This document shows positions 32,357 to 41,585 of a stretch of 64,000 nt of DNA, one piece after another. The first letter of the stretch is position 1; each line of letters begins with the position of its first letter. A program made the position numbers and the translations under genes. Under the pieces are notes generated by a model. That model saw only the letters and a program-made list of their open reading frames with translations. It was not told the DNA's origin and searched no databases. Source of the DNA: Citrobacter youngae ATCC 29220 (lineage in GTDB: Bacteria; Pseudomonadota; Gammaproteobacteria; Enterobacterales; Enterobacteriaceae); the NCBI RefSeq assembly GCF_000155975.1, contig NZ_GG730299.1, positions 1,766,782 to 1,830,781 of the forward strand. The letters are read 5' to 3'.

Positions 32357-33481
32357 CTAAAGGCTTTTTTTAAACAACCGATAGCGCTTGTAAGGAACCG
32401 CGCCGATTCGTTCCAGAATAGTTCGCATCCCCGTATTTGACTCGAGGATCCAGGACATCTCCAGAGCGTCAATACGGTGTTTTTCAAACGGTTCGCGCAG
32501 CGCTTCGATTAAAAGTAGCGCGATAACGGGCCCTATGCGGCTGAACTGGTACTCATGACGAACCCCCATCAGCGGTATCCGGGCGGTATGCACCCCTTTT
32601 ACCTTCAGTCGCCACAGTAGCTTAGCCCAGCCGAAGGGAGCTAAACGTCCGTTGAGATCGGCAATGGCCTCATTAATATTGGGTAAACCGACGATAAAAG
32701 CACAAGGGACGGAATCTATTTCAGCAATATAAATCATGTCATCGGGCACCAGATATTTTAACTGTTTCCCCATGGTTGCAAATTCATAATCTGTAAAAGG
32801 CACAAATCCCCAGTTCTGCTGCCAGCCAGAGTTAAAGATCTCACGCAGAACCTGCATTTCTTCATTAAATCGCTGGCGGTTGATACAGCGAATCGTCACC
32901 TTTTCGCGGGCGCTTTCCATCATTCTGGTAAGCGCGCCCGGGAACGATAAATCAGTACGCTGCATCCAGTAAGCCAGCAGATCGATTCCTTTTGTATACC
33001 CTAACTGCTCAATGTTTGCGCTATAGTACGGTTTACCATGTGGCATCATCGTACTGGGCGGGGTATCAAAACCGTCAATCAGCAGACCGCTTTCCTGATT
33101 AATATTAAGGCTAAAAGGTCCGGTAATCTCGCGCGCGCCTTGTGATTCCAGCCAGGCTTCAGCAGTGGTAAACAATGCACGAAATACATCTGGATCGTCG
33201 ATGGCATCAATCATGCCAAAATGTCCGGTGTCTGCTCCGTACAACTTACGATGCAGCGTATCGATTTGCGCAGTGATTCGCCCCACAACCCGCCCATTAT
33301 CTTTTGCCACCCATGCCTGCCACTGGATATGCTCTACGCCCGGATTTTTTTTTGAGAGGTGCTCTGAACGTTCAACAAACAATGGACTGATCCAGTGAGG
33401 GTCATTTCCGTACAGTGATGCAGGGAAATTAATAAATGCTTTAAGCTCTCGTTTACACGTTACTCTTTCTACCGCTAGCAT
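32357..33481 (-). CDS. bcerS: GNAT-superfamily N-acyltransferase, candidate bacterial ceramide synthase
   Basis: A 374-residue protein with the two-part layout of large GNAT acyltransferases: an N-terminal domain (PLFVERSEHLSKKNPG ... RVVGRITAQIDTLH ... FGMIDAIDDPDVFRALFTTAEAWL) and a C-terminal half with FNSGWQQNWGFVPFTDYEF and RIPLMGVRHEYQFSRIGPVI. In Caulobacter a GNAT-type protein N-acylates the long-chain base, and this gene sits in the equivalent cluster. The specific ceramide-synthase role is inferred from context. Divergent from the ligase gene. Confidence 0.72.
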   Translation of the reverse strand: MLAVERVTCKRELKAFINFPASLYGNDPHWISPLFVERSEHLSKKNPGVEHIQWQAWVAKDNGRVVGRITAQIDTLHRKLYGADTGHFGMIDAIDDPDVFRALFTTAEAWLESQGAREITGPFSLNINQESGLLIDGFDTPPSTMMPHGKPYYSANIEQLGYTKGIDLLAYWMQRTDLSFPGALTRMMESAREKVTIRCINRQRFNEEMQVLREIFNSGWQQNWGFVPFTDYEFATMGKQLKYLVPDDMIYIAEIDSVPCAFIVGLPNINEAIADLNGRLAPFGWAKLLWRLKVKGVHTARIPLMGVRHEYQFSRIGPVIALLLIEALREPFEKHRIDALEMSWILESNTGMRTILERIGAVPYKRYRLFKKSL

Positions 33482-33785
33482 AGATAATCTCGTTTATCGA
33501 TTTCAGAGAATAAAAATCAGGAAACACACAAATTACGGGTAGCATATAGTAATACAGAGGCGGTCAGGCTTAAAAACGCATATTCTCGCCAGTCCAATTT
33601 AAGATAAATTTGCGAGAAATAATCCAATTGTGGAATGTGCAATTAAGGATTAGTTAAGGATCTTATTGATATCAAGCCGAAAAACATTATTCTGCAAAAT
33701 ACAGACACAGTGTTGGTATTGCGTTTATTATCTGGCGATACCATTCTAGCGATTATTTTTTCACTTTCTATGGTTATGTCATCCT
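33482..33785. promoter_or_regulatory. Divergent promoter region of the sphingolipid locus
   Basis: 304 AT-rich bases between bcerS-PPTase (minus) and the ligase-cerR-acp-spt operon (plus). No operator palindrome stood out. The ligase ATG at 33786 lacks a clear Shine-Dalgarno sequence. Confidence 0.5.
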
Positions 33786-35519
33786 ATGACTGAAGTGGTC
33801 TCAACTCGTCGTCCTCCTATGCGTCATGCTGATTTTCCGACCCTGGTAGAAGCATTGGATTATGCTGCATTGGGAAGTGCAGGTATGTATTTTTACGATC
33901 GACGCAATCGCCTGACATCCACGCTGGAATATAGTGAGCTAAAACATCGGGCAATGAGCGGCGCTCGTAAACTGCTATCGTTAAATCTTAAAAAAGGCGC
34001 TCGGGTTGCGCTTATTGCCGAAACAAATAGCGGTTTTGTAGAAGCTTTTTTCGCCTGTCAGTACGCGGGGCTTATCGCCGTACCTCTGGCCGTACCAATG
34101 GGGGTTGGACAACGAGATAGCTATACCGCGAAGCTTAAAATGCTGTTAGCCAGCTGTAAGCCTGCGGCGATTGTTAGCGGTGACGAATGGTTATCTATCG
34201 TGCGTGATGCTGCGGTTGATATTCCTGCCATTCATATACTCAGCCATGAGGCTGTTGCCGATTTACCTGAATCAGACGTTGAGCTGCCGTTGCCCTCACC
34301 GAATGATGTCGCCTACTTTCAGTATACATCGGGAAGTACTCGTTTCCCTCGCGGGGTGATCATCACCCACCATGCGGTGATGTCCAATTTGCAGGTGATT
34401 AGCCGTGATGGAATCAAAGTCCGCGCAGACGATCGCTGTGTATCCTGGCTCCCGTTTTACCATGATATGGGGCTGGTTGGATGCCTCCTGACGCCGGTGG
34501 CGACCCAAGTATCGGTGGATTATCTGCGCACGCAGGATTTTGCAATGCGGCCAATGCAGTGGCTGAAACTTATCAGTAAAAACCGGGGCACCGTCTCTGT
34601 CGCCCCGCCTTTTGGTTATGATTTATGCCTGCGCCGCAGCAACGATGAAGATTTGAGCGGGCTCGATCTTTCCTGCTGGCGTGTCGCAGGCGTGGGGGCA
34701 GAGCCAATTTCTGCAGAGCGGCTCAATAACTTCAGTGAACATTTTGGTCAGGTTGCTTTCGATCGTCAGGCCTTTATGCCGTGTTACGGGCTGGCAGAAA
34801 ATGCGCTGGCAGTGAGTTTCTCAGCAGAATCATTAGGGGCGCTGACTGATGAAGTCGATCGCGATATTCTTGAGTACCAGGGAAAGGCAGTGCCTCCGGT
34901 AAAAAGCACCCGCGCCGTTTCAACCTTTATTAACTGTGGTAAAGCGCTGCCAGGTCATCAGATCGACATTCGTAGTGCTGCCGGGGTTTCTTTGCCTGAA
35001 CGTGAAGTGGGACATATTTTCATTTCTGGCCCCAGCCTGATGAGCGGCTATTTTCAGGATCCGGCATCTCAGGAGTCGATTAAAACCGCAGGATGGCTGG
35101 ATACAGGCGACTTAGGCTATTTGCTGAATGGCGATCTGTATGTAACTGGACGCAAAAAAGATTTAATTATTATCCGGGGTCGTAATATATGGCCGCAGGA
35201 CATCGAATATGTAGCCGAACTGGAGCCTGAAATTCACTCCGGAGATGCGATTGCTTTTGTTACTGCACATGAACAACTGGTTCTACAAATTCAGTGCAAA
35301 GTAACGTCGGAAGAAAGACGTGCGCAAATGGTGCGCTCGTTATCTGCCCGTATCCAGAGCGAATTCGGCATCAAGGCTGATATCGAACTCTTGCCGCCGC
35401 ACAGTATCCCGCGAACGTCATCAGGCAAACCAGCCCGCTCTGAAGCGAAGAAACGCTATCTGACGGCGCTGACCGACGCGATTACGTCCCCTTTGCAACT
35501 TACGGGCTATGCGCAATGA
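33786..35519 (+). CDS. aasR: Fatty acyl-AMP ligase / acyl-ACP synthetase
   Basis: 577-residue ANL-superfamily adenylating enzyme of the FAAL type. P-loop-like YFQYTSGSTRFPRGVIITH (about 179-197), SWLPFYHDMGLVGCLL, CYGLAENALAVSF, then WLDTGDLGYLLNGDLYVTGRKKDLIIIRGRNI and the catalytic Lys region SSGKPARSEAKK. It would activate a fatty acid and load it on the clustered ACP. The Caulobacter ceramide locus has an equivalent acyl-ACP synthetase. Overlaps cerR by 4 bases (ATGA). Confidence 0.87.
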   Translation: MTEVVSTRRPPMRHADFPTLVEALDYAALGSAGMYFYDRRNRLTSTLEYSELKHRAMSGARKLLSLNLKKGARVALIAETNSGFVEAFFACQYAGLIAVPLAVPMGVGQRDSYTAKLKMLLASCKPAAIVSGDEWLSIVRDAAVDIPAIHILSHEAVADLPESDVELPLPSPNDVAYFQYTSGSTRFPRGVIITHHAVMSNLQVISRDGIKVRADDRCVSWLPFYHDMGLVGCLLTPVATQVSVDYLRTQDFAMRPMQWLKLISKNRGTVSVAPPFGYDLCLRRSNDEDLSGLDLSCWRVAGVGAEPISAERLNNFSEHFGQVAFDRQAFMPCYGLAENALAVSFSAESLGALTDEVDRDILEYQGKAVPPVKSTRAVSTFINCGKALPGHQIDIRSAAGVSLPEREVGHIFISGPSLMSGYFQDPASQESIKTAGWLDTGDLGYLLNGDLYVTGRKKDLIIIRGRNIWPQDIEYVAELEPEIHSGDAIAFVTAHEQLVLQIQCKVTSEERRAQMVRSLSARIQSEFGIKADIELLPPHSIPRTSSGKPARSEAKKRYLTALTDAITSPLQLTGYAQ

Positions 35520-36436
35520 CCAAAACGGTGGCGGTGACTGGTGCGACAGGATTTATTGGCAAGCATATTGTCGAAGCATTACTGACCAAAGGCTTTATGG
35601 TTCGGGCGTTGACGCGTGGTCACCATAACAGTTGCGATAACCGTCTGGCCTGGGTTCACGGCTCGCTGGAAGATACGCGGTCATTGTCCGCCCTGGTGAC
35701 CGACGCTGACTATGTGGTCCATTGCGCAGGCCAGGTGCGGGGACACACTGAAGATATTTTTACCCAGTGCAATGTAACCGGCAGCCTGCGCCTTTTACAG
35801 GCAGCCGGTCTGAACGGGCAGTGTCAGCGTTTCTTATTTATCTCTTCACTTGCTGCCCGACACCCAGAATTGTCATGGTATGCAAAATCTAAGTACGACG
35901 CAGAACAGCAACTGACGGCGATGGCGGCTAAGATGGGCGTCCCGTTGGGTGTTTTTCGCCCAACGGCAGTCTACGGGCCGGGGGATAAGGAATTGAAGCC
36001 TATTTTAAACGGCTTATTACGCGGCTTTCTCCCCCAGTTTAATACGCCAGAGGCACGGTTATCATTCCTGCATGTGTATGACTTAGCCGATGCCGTCTGC
36101 CAGTGGTTAATCACAGAACCTGTCCCAACAGGTGCGCATGAATTATGTGACGGCATTGCGGGCGGGTATGACTGGAAGCACATTCGGGCGATCGGCGAAG
36201 CGGTGCGTCATGCGCCAGTGCGCACGGTAGGAATTCCACTGTCCGTTCTTAAATTTATGGCTCGCCTTAATGCCGCTACGTTTTTTGTTTCCAGAAAGGA
36301 ACCGATGCTTACGCCAGGTAAAATCCGCGAGCTGGTCCATCTGGACTGGTCAGCAAGCAATGAATCTTTATCAGAGAAAATGAACTGGACCCCAAGGGTT
36401 AGTCTGGAACAGGCATTACGTGACAGGCTATTTTAG
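35516..36436 (+). CDS. cerR: NAD-dependent epimerase/dehydratase-family reductase, CerR-like
   Basis: 306-residue extended short-chain dehydrogenase: GATGFIGKH gives the Rossmann GxxGxxG (9-15), FISSLAARHP the catalytic Ser region and Y122-x3-K126 (WYAKSKYDAE) the active site; VFRPTAVYGPGD follows. In Caulobacter the CerR homologue reduces 3-keto intermediates in ceramide synthesis. Translationally coupled to the ligase; 29 bases before the ACP gene. Confidence 0.85.
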   Translation: MTKTVAVTGATGFIGKHIVEALLTKGFMVRALTRGHHNSCDNRLAWVHGSLEDTRSLSALVTDADYVVHCAGQVRGHTEDIFTQCNVTGSLRLLQAAGLNGQCQRFLFISSLAARHPELSWYAKSKYDAEQQLTAMAAKMGVPLGVFRPTAVYGPGDKELKPILNGLLRGFLPQFNTPEARLSFLHVYDLADAVCQWLITEPVPTGAHELCDGIAGGYDWKHIRAIGEAVRHAPVRTVGIPLSVLKFMARLNAATFFVSRKEPMLTPGKIRELVHLDWSASNESLSEKMNWTPRVSLEQALRDRLF

Positions 36437-36465
36437 TTTTTCGTTATTCGTTCGGTAGCTTACGC

Positions 36466-36726
36466 ATGATAAATAAAACGGTAGTAATGGATTATATTCT
36501 TTGCTGCCTGCAAGAGATGGTTGCGGGTAAAGCAGAGATAAAGCCAGACAGCGATTTGGTGAATGAACTTGGCCTTGAATCTATAAAGGTTATGGATTTG
36601 CTGATGATGCTGGAAGATAAATTCGATGTTTCCATCCCGCTGAATATTCTTCTCGATGTGAGAACACCAGAGCAATTGCTCAATGCGCTAATGCCCTTGC
36701 TGGAGAGTTCCTATGGGTCTTTATGA
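36466..36726 (+). CDS. acpR: Dedicated acyl carrier protein (sphingolipid locus)
   Basis: 86 residues; the phosphopantetheine site is LGLESIKVMDLLMMLED, Ser39. Acidic helix II/III follow (FDVSIPLNILLDVRTPEQLL). Sequence is unlike housekeeping AcpP (DSLD is replaced by ESIK). Overlaps the spt start by 14 bases, so ACP and the alpha-oxoamine synthase are made together. Confidence 0.9.
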   Translation: MINKTVVMDYILCCLQEMVAGKAEIKPDSDLVNELGLESIKVMDLLMMLEDKFDVSIPLNILLDVRTPEQLLNALMPLLESSYGSL

Positions 36727-37885
36727 CAGATTTACGCACCTTGCTCATGAGCGGAAACAGCTTCAGGTGTCAGGTATTAATCCGTTTGGTACGTGTATTG
36801 ATGATATTTATTCCGCCACGGAAGGCCGTATTGGCACGCAGAAAGTTATTCTGGCCGGAACCAATAATTACCTGGGGCTAACGTTCAATGCGCTGGCAAT
36901 CGCGCAGGGGCAGGCAGCACTGGCCTCTCAGGGAACCGGGACGACGGGTTCACGGATGGCAAATGGCAGCTACGGGCCTCATCTGGCTTTAGAGCGGGAA
37001 ATTGCCGAATTTTTTGGCCGTTCAACGGCTATTGTTTTTTCCACCGGGTATACCGCGAATCTGGGTATCATCAGCACGCTTGCCACCCGGGGATCGGTCG
37101 TTCTGCTGGACGCGGATAGCCACGCCAGTATTTATGATGCCTGCGCATTAGGCGGCGCTGAAATTATCCGTTTTCGCCATAACGATGCGAAAGATCTGGA
37201 ACGCCGCATGGTGCGCCTTGGCGAGAGAGCCCGTGATGCCATCATCATCGTTGAAGGCATTTATAGCATGCTGGGCGATGTCGCGCCTCTGGCTGAAATT
37301 GTCGATATTAAACGTCGCCTTGGGGGTTACCTGATTGTCGATGAGGCGCACTCTTTCGGCGTGATGGGCCCCACAGGGCGAGGATTGGCGGAAGCTGTCG
37401 GAGTCGAGCAGGATGTTGATATTATCGTCGGAACGTTCAGCAAAAGCCTGGCATCAATTGGCGGATTTGCCGTCGGTTTTGACGACATGGATGTACTGCG
37501 TTACGCGAGCCGTCCCTACATTTTTACCGCATCGCCTTCGCCCTCAAGCATTGCTTCCGTTCGCTCCTCTTTAGGCACAATCGCGCAGCATCCAGAACTG
37601 CGGGAGAAGCTGTGGCGTAACGCGCATTTGTTGTATCAGGGGCTTTCCGCGCTTGGCTTTACGTTAGGGCCGAATATCAGTCCGGTCGTACCGGTGATGA
37701 TCGGCACGAAAGAGGAAGGACTGATGTTCTGGCGCCAGCTAATTTCGCTGGGGGTGTACGTCAATCTGGTTCTGCCTCCAGCGGCCCCGTCAGGAATGAC
37801 GTTACTGCGTTGCAGCGTTAACGCAGAGCACACCGAAGCGCAGATCAACAGCATTATTCAGGCATTTTCCGCCCTCAGAAAATAG
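36713..37885 (+). CDS. spt: Serine palmitoyltransferase-like alpha-oxoamine synthase
   Basis: 390-residue PLP enzyme condensing an acyl thioester with L-serine to a 3-keto long-chain base. It follows the Sphingomonas SPT sequence closely: NPFG at 23-26, LAGTNNYLGLTFN, GTGTTGSR, FSTGYTANLGIISTLA, DADSHASIYDACALGGAE (His137), DEAHSFG (Asp210), GTFSKS (PLP Lys244), RPYIFTASPSP and GVYVNLVLPPAAPSG with LLRCSVNAEHT. These motifs separate it from Kbl (threonine pathway) and BioF. Last gene of the plus-strand operon. Confidence 0.92.
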   Translation: MGLYDRFTHLAHERKQLQVSGINPFGTCIDDIYSATEGRIGTQKVILAGTNNYLGLTFNALAIAQGQAALASQGTGTTGSRMANGSYGPHLALEREIAEFFGRSTAIVFSTGYTANLGIISTLATRGSVVLLDADSHASIYDACALGGAEIIRFRHNDAKDLERRMVRLGERARDAIIIVEGIYSMLGDVAPLAEIVDIKRRLGGYLIVDEAHSFGVMGPTGRGLAEAVGVEQDVDIIVGTFSKSLASIGGFAVGFDDMDVLRYASRPYIFTASPSPSSIASVRSSLGTIAQHPELREKLWRNAHLLYQGLSALGFTLGPNISPVVPVMIGTKEEGLMFWRQLISLGVYVNLVLPPAAPSGMTLLRCSVNAEHTEAQINSIIQAFSALRK

Positions 37886-37894
37886 CGTTAGATT

Positions 37895-37925
37895 AAACGG
37901 CGTTATCTTGCGATATACGCCGTTT
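37895..37925. terminator. Terminator between spt and the LptG-like gene
   Basis: AAACGGCGT/ACGCCGTTT stem between the convergent operons, with short T/A tracts on each side; probably bidirectional. Confidence 0.6.
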
Positions 37926-37952
37926 CCCCTCTTCTCCTCGCCCCTTCCCTGA

Positions 37953-39035
37953 CTACTCTTGCCGGTTAAAACGGGAGACTAAAATTAACGCGATAATCAA
38001 AAGGGCAACAGGAGGACAAAGCACCGTCAGTTGTACCTGCAAATCAAATAATATCCCTATATTGACGATGATCTGGTCGCTGATATAGGTCAGCAGACCC
38101 ACAATGACGCCCATCGCCAGACGGCTCCCGATTCCTGGCGAACGGGGAATACTGAACGTAAAGGGGATCGCCAGTAACATCATGGCCAGCGTTAACAGCG
38201 GCCGACCTAATTTTTGCCACAATGCAACCCTGAACTCTATACTGGGCTGACCGGTATCTTGCAGATAAGAGATGTAACTGCGCAGCTGTTTTATTGAAAA
38301 ACTCCCTGCGGGCATGGTCAGCATTTCCAGGTTAATACGGGTAAATATCGATTTCCACTGTTGCTGCTTATGCACTTCGGTTGTCTCGCGACCGTCGAGC
38401 CACCTTTTTTCATATACGCCCTCCAGCGTCCATGTTCCATTCTTTAGCACCCTCCCCTTTTCCGCATAAATATAGGTCTCCAGCGACAGGTCCGGCCGGT
38501 AATGGAAAATCTCGATACCTACAGGCTGATTCTTCGCATCCAGCGATTTTATTGTTGCGAACGCATCGCCGCGTCTTGCCCATAGCATGTTATTTTTCTG
38601 ATGATCGGCGTTGGGATCTTGTGCCATCGCGGTCGTGCGGATCCGCAGGGCATGCTGTTGCAACGGCGCGGCTATCCATTCATCCGTCACGGCTAACAGA
38701 GCAATAATCATCACGCCTGCTGTGAGGGTTATCATGGCAATTTTGAAGATAGATAAACCCGTTGAACGTATTGCGGTTAACTCCATTGTTTTGGACAGAT
38801 GACCCAAACCGGCAATCCCGCCAAGTAACGCAATAAAGGGACTCAAATCAATGAGATTTCTGGGTAACGTCATTAATACAACGATAACCGCCTGTGGCCA
38901 ACGGTATCCGCCAGGACTGACATCATCCAGCTCGTTGATAAGATTAAAGGTGGTAAAAAGAGGAAGTAAAATCCCTGCCGCGGCGGCAAAGCCGATAAAC
39001 ACATAACGTATCAGATAACGACTAAAGATATTCAT
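37953..39035 (-). CDS. LptG-like YjgP/YjgQ-family permease
   Basis: 360-residue inner-membrane protein of the LptF/LptG family. N-terminus MNIFSRYLIRYVFIGFAAAAG is typical, with three N-terminal and three C-terminal membrane helices around a beta-jellyroll periplasmic domain (about 130-260). Chromosomal lptFG of the LPS pathway lie elsewhere in enterobacteria, so this is an extra, divergent paralogue. Overlaps the LptF-like gene by 4 bases. Probable transport of the locus lipid toward the outer membrane; whether it uses LptB is unknown. Confidence 0.83.
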   Translation of the reverse strand: MNIFSRYLIRYVFIGFAAAAGILLPLFTTFNLINELDDVSPGGYRWPQAVIVVLMTLPRNLIDLSPFIALLGGIAGLGHLSKTMELTAIRSTGLSIFKIAMITLTAGVMIIALLAVTDEWIAAPLQQHALRIRTTAMAQDPNADHQKNNMLWARRGDAFATIKSLDAKNQPVGIEIFHYRPDLSLETYIYAEKGRVLKNGTWTLEGVYEKRWLDGRETTEVHKQQQWKSIFTRINLEMLTMPAGSFSIKQLRSYISYLQDTGQPSIEFRVALWQKLGRPLLTLAMMLLAIPFTFSIPRSPGIGSRLAMGVIVGLLTYISDQIIVNIGILFDLQVQLTVLCPPVALLIIALILVSRFNRQE

Positions 39036-40102
39036 CGGAAGAGTACTCGCCCGGAGGTATCGCGCACGATCAGCATACCAACGCCAAATAGCATCAGTAT
39101 CTGGACTAACCAGACACCGGGGATAACGGGCAGTGCGCCATTCGCCACCAGGGTGCGGCAAACGTTGCCACCATAAAAAATGCAGGTAAAGAGGAGCGAC
39201 AGCGGGATCAATGTAGAAAAGCGCCCCTGGCGAGGTTTTACCCGGCTCACGGAGACGGCCAAAAGAGCCATCAACAGCGCGTTTATCCCACGGCTTATGC
39301 GCCACTGTAATTCAGCGGTATCCCCCGGATCGGTAGAGGTTCGCAGCGCGGTCATTGAGCTGGCTTTGCGCCTGGTGATCGGATTCTGCATCAAAGGCTT
39401 AAGCTGAATATTGAGGCGCTGGAATATCTGCCCATTGTCCCCCTGCCCATTATGATGATCCAGTCGATAGGATGTGCCTGAATGCAGCGCGACTGAAGGG
39501 GTAAGCGGCGAAGGGTTGGTTATATCACCGCAGTGGGCTCTGAACAGGCTGGAGGTATTTTCAGAGGGCGTATAGATCAGCATGTCCGTCAAATGACCGG
39601 TATCCGGCGAAATCGTTGCCGCCAGAATCATATGACCATGATCGTTAACATTGAATTTCCTGGCCCGTAGATGGCTGATATCCAGTTCGGACTGCGATTG
39701 CTGCTCTAACCGATAAATTTGCATATACGCCCACGGTCTGCCGAACATGGACAGTAACGTGACCAGAATGCCTAACGGTATCGCGAAATACATCACGGTC
39801 TTATACAAGCGTAATGGGCTGGAACCCGCCGCCAGCAGCGCCGTTATTTCTGATTCGGCGTGGAGTTGTCCAAGAGCAATACCGACGGAGACATACAGGC
39901 CAACGGGCAGCAGCATCTCAAGCGCGATAATAACTTTATAGAATACGATAGCTAGTACCGCCGTCAGCGCCAGCGTCCCATTGGCGGCATCGGTCAGGTA
40001 ACGCTGGGCAGAATAGATAGCAAAGATAAAAATCAGAAAGCCAACGATGATTGCCACTAATCGAGAAACCTCGAACATAATATAACGTTCAATCAGGCGC
40101 AT
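39032..40102 (-). CDS. LptF-like YjgP/YjgQ-family permease
   Basis: 356 residues starting MRLIERYIMFEVSRLVAII, six membrane helices in the 3+3 LptF layout and a periplasmic beta domain (FNVNDHGHMILAATISPDTG). The helix end with Glu-rich LGQLHAESEITALLAAG is the conserved coupling-helix contact for the LptB ATPase. Partner of the LptG-like protein downstream. Confidence 0.83.
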   Translation of the reverse strand: MRLIERYIMFEVSRLVAIIVGFLIFIFAIYSAQRYLTDAANGTLALTAVLAIVFYKVIIALEMLLPVGLYVSVGIALGQLHAESEITALLAAGSSPLRLYKTVMYFAIPLGILVTLLSMFGRPWAYMQIYRLEQQSQSELDISHLRARKFNVNDHGHMILAATISPDTGHLTDMLIYTPSENTSSLFRAHCGDITNPSPLTPSVALHSGTSYRLDHHNGQGDNGQIFQRLNIQLKPLMQNPITRRKASSMTALRTSTDPGDTAELQWRISRGINALLMALLAVSVSRVKPRQGRFSTLIPLSLLFTCIFYGGNVCRTLVANGALPVIPGVWLVQILMLFGVGMLIVRDTSGRVLFR

Positions 40103-40162
40103 GTGCGATGAATACTCCAAAAAAGATCGGCAGTTAAAATTAAAAGAAGATATATAGCGTAA

Positions 40163-40723
40163 TTAGCCGCCAATCAGTTTCCTAACCATGATGATAACCT
40201 GATTGACCTCCTGCTCGGTCAATGCGCCATCCTTGACCCATTGAACATCTCCATCCTTATTCAGCACAATAATCGTTGAACTCTCTTCGTTTAGCTTCCA
40301 GGCCATACGCCCTACTCCGTTGCTGTCGATAATAAATTGCGCCCAGGGATAATTTCTTTTATTTTTTTCTATTTTGCCTAATACAAAAAAACCGGTGCCA
40401 AAAATTTCATCATCCGTATTCACTATCGTGGTTGGCTGGAACAGTTCTCCCGGAAAGTTCGCATTTTTGACGGCCTTGATAAGCATTGAGTTTTTCTTTT
40501 TAGCTGATTTCCGTCCCGCAATATACTGTATTATACGAACCTTCCCGGCAAACTGCGTCGAATCCCAGGCCCGGTAGCTGACCTCATTGTTTGCGTCTAA
40601 AAGCATTTCTCCCCGGTCAGTGATACTTATATGAGGAACCGGACTGCCATAGGTAAAATCATGAGAAAAAACTACCGTCGGCAACAGAAAAAGAGCTGCG
40701 GCGAATAATCTGTGCAGTGGCAT
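40163..40723 (-). CDS. YtfJ-like periplasmic protein
   Basis: 186 residues with a signal peptide (MPLHRLFAAALFLLPTVVFS) and a thioredoxin-like body resembling E. coli YtfJ: KVRIIQYIAGRKSAKKKNSM, NANFPGELFQPTTIVNTDD, YPWAQFIIDSNGVGRMAWKL. The usual CxxC is absent, as in YtfJ. AGGAG precedes the ATG. Function unknown; its place in the operon suggests an envelope role. Confidence 0.8.
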   Translation of the reverse strand: MPLHRLFAAALFLLPTVVFSHDFTYGSPVPHISITDRGEMLLDANNEVSYRAWDSTQFAGKVRIIQYIAGRKSAKKKNSMLIKAVKNANFPGELFQPTTIVNTDDEIFGTGFFVLGKIEKNKRNYPWAQFIIDSNGVGRMAWKLNEESSTIIVLNKDGDVQWVKDGALTEQEVNQVIIMVRKLIGG

Positions 40724-40757
40724 AAAAGCTCCTTTGCGCGAAAATAACCCTGGCGTT

Positions 40758-41585
40758 CTACGAGGGATAGCGCGCCAGGAATATCTCCAGGCGCTGACGG
40801 ATTTGCTCGTCCAGCGCGGCAGGAGTCTCGTAGGGCTGGTGCTTTTCCAGATTGGCCAAAACCATTTCATCGTGCTTGCGACCCATGAGTCCATTGATGG
40901 CGGCAAGAAACCGGGAGATCTTATAGGCGTCGAGATTATCGGGTTCAATCGATCTTAACGTATCGTAAAAGGAGACCTGCTGGCTGATGATTTTCCGAAT
41001 ATCATGGAATTCGCTCCCGGTCACTAAGGGTTTCTCCACCATTGCGCGCAGCTTCGCTATCTGATTCCTGCAATAGGCGGCAAACCCGTCGGAGGTTTCC
41101 AAACGACCATGGCCCAGGGCATATTGCACAAATGCCCACACCGGCGAACTCAGATAGAAGCGGCGTAATTTATTTCCATAAGTCAGAGTAAGCTTGTCGT
41201 TATTGTTACGGAAACCATCCTGAAAGTGCCCCAACGCCACCGTTGTTTTATTGAAAATAAAGCCGGAATAATGCGAACGCAGATACAACCGCTGGGCGAA
41301 GCGCAGATGCTTGTAGCGCGCACGCATATATTTATATTGCGCTTTTTCCCGATCGGACAAGTGTCCTTCACGTAATTGTTTCAGCACCAGAGATAATAAC
41401 GCCTGGCGACTACAGCCTTCCTGCCATAACTGTAAACACAACGCATAATTTTTCTGCAATGTCTTCTGTGAATATTGCAAATGAATCTTCGCAGGTAAGT
41501 CGACATATTCATCGACGACATCATCTTCGTCGATCGCCGTGAATAAACGCTGAGTAATTGCAGAAGAGATTTTTTCTTTAGTCAT
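40758..41585 (-). CDS. Conserved protein of unknown function, weakly CHAD-like
   Basis: 275-residue, basic, largely helical protein without signal peptide or membrane segment. A stretch near 190-240 (EFHDIRKIISQQVSFYDTL ... FLAAINGLMGRKHDEMVLANL) recalls the helical CHAD domain, which binds polyphosphate, but the match is weak. Starts at ATG 41585 (AAGG 6 bases upstream), overlapping the flippase stop by 8 bases, so coupled to it. Confidence 0.7.
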   Translation of the reverse strand: MTKEKISSAITQRLFTAIDEDDVVDEYVDLPAKIHLQYSQKTLQKNYALCLQLWQEGCSRQALLSLVLKQLREGHLSDREKAQYKYMRARYKHLRFAQRLYLRSHYSGFIFNKTTVALGHFQDGFRNNNDKLTLTYGNKLRRFYLSSPVWAFVQYALGHGRLETSDGFAAYCRNQIAKLRAMVEKPLVTGSEFHDIRKIISQQVSFYDTLRSIEPDNLDAYKISRFLAAINGLMGRKHDEMVLANLEKHQPYETPAALDEQIRQRLEIFLARYPS

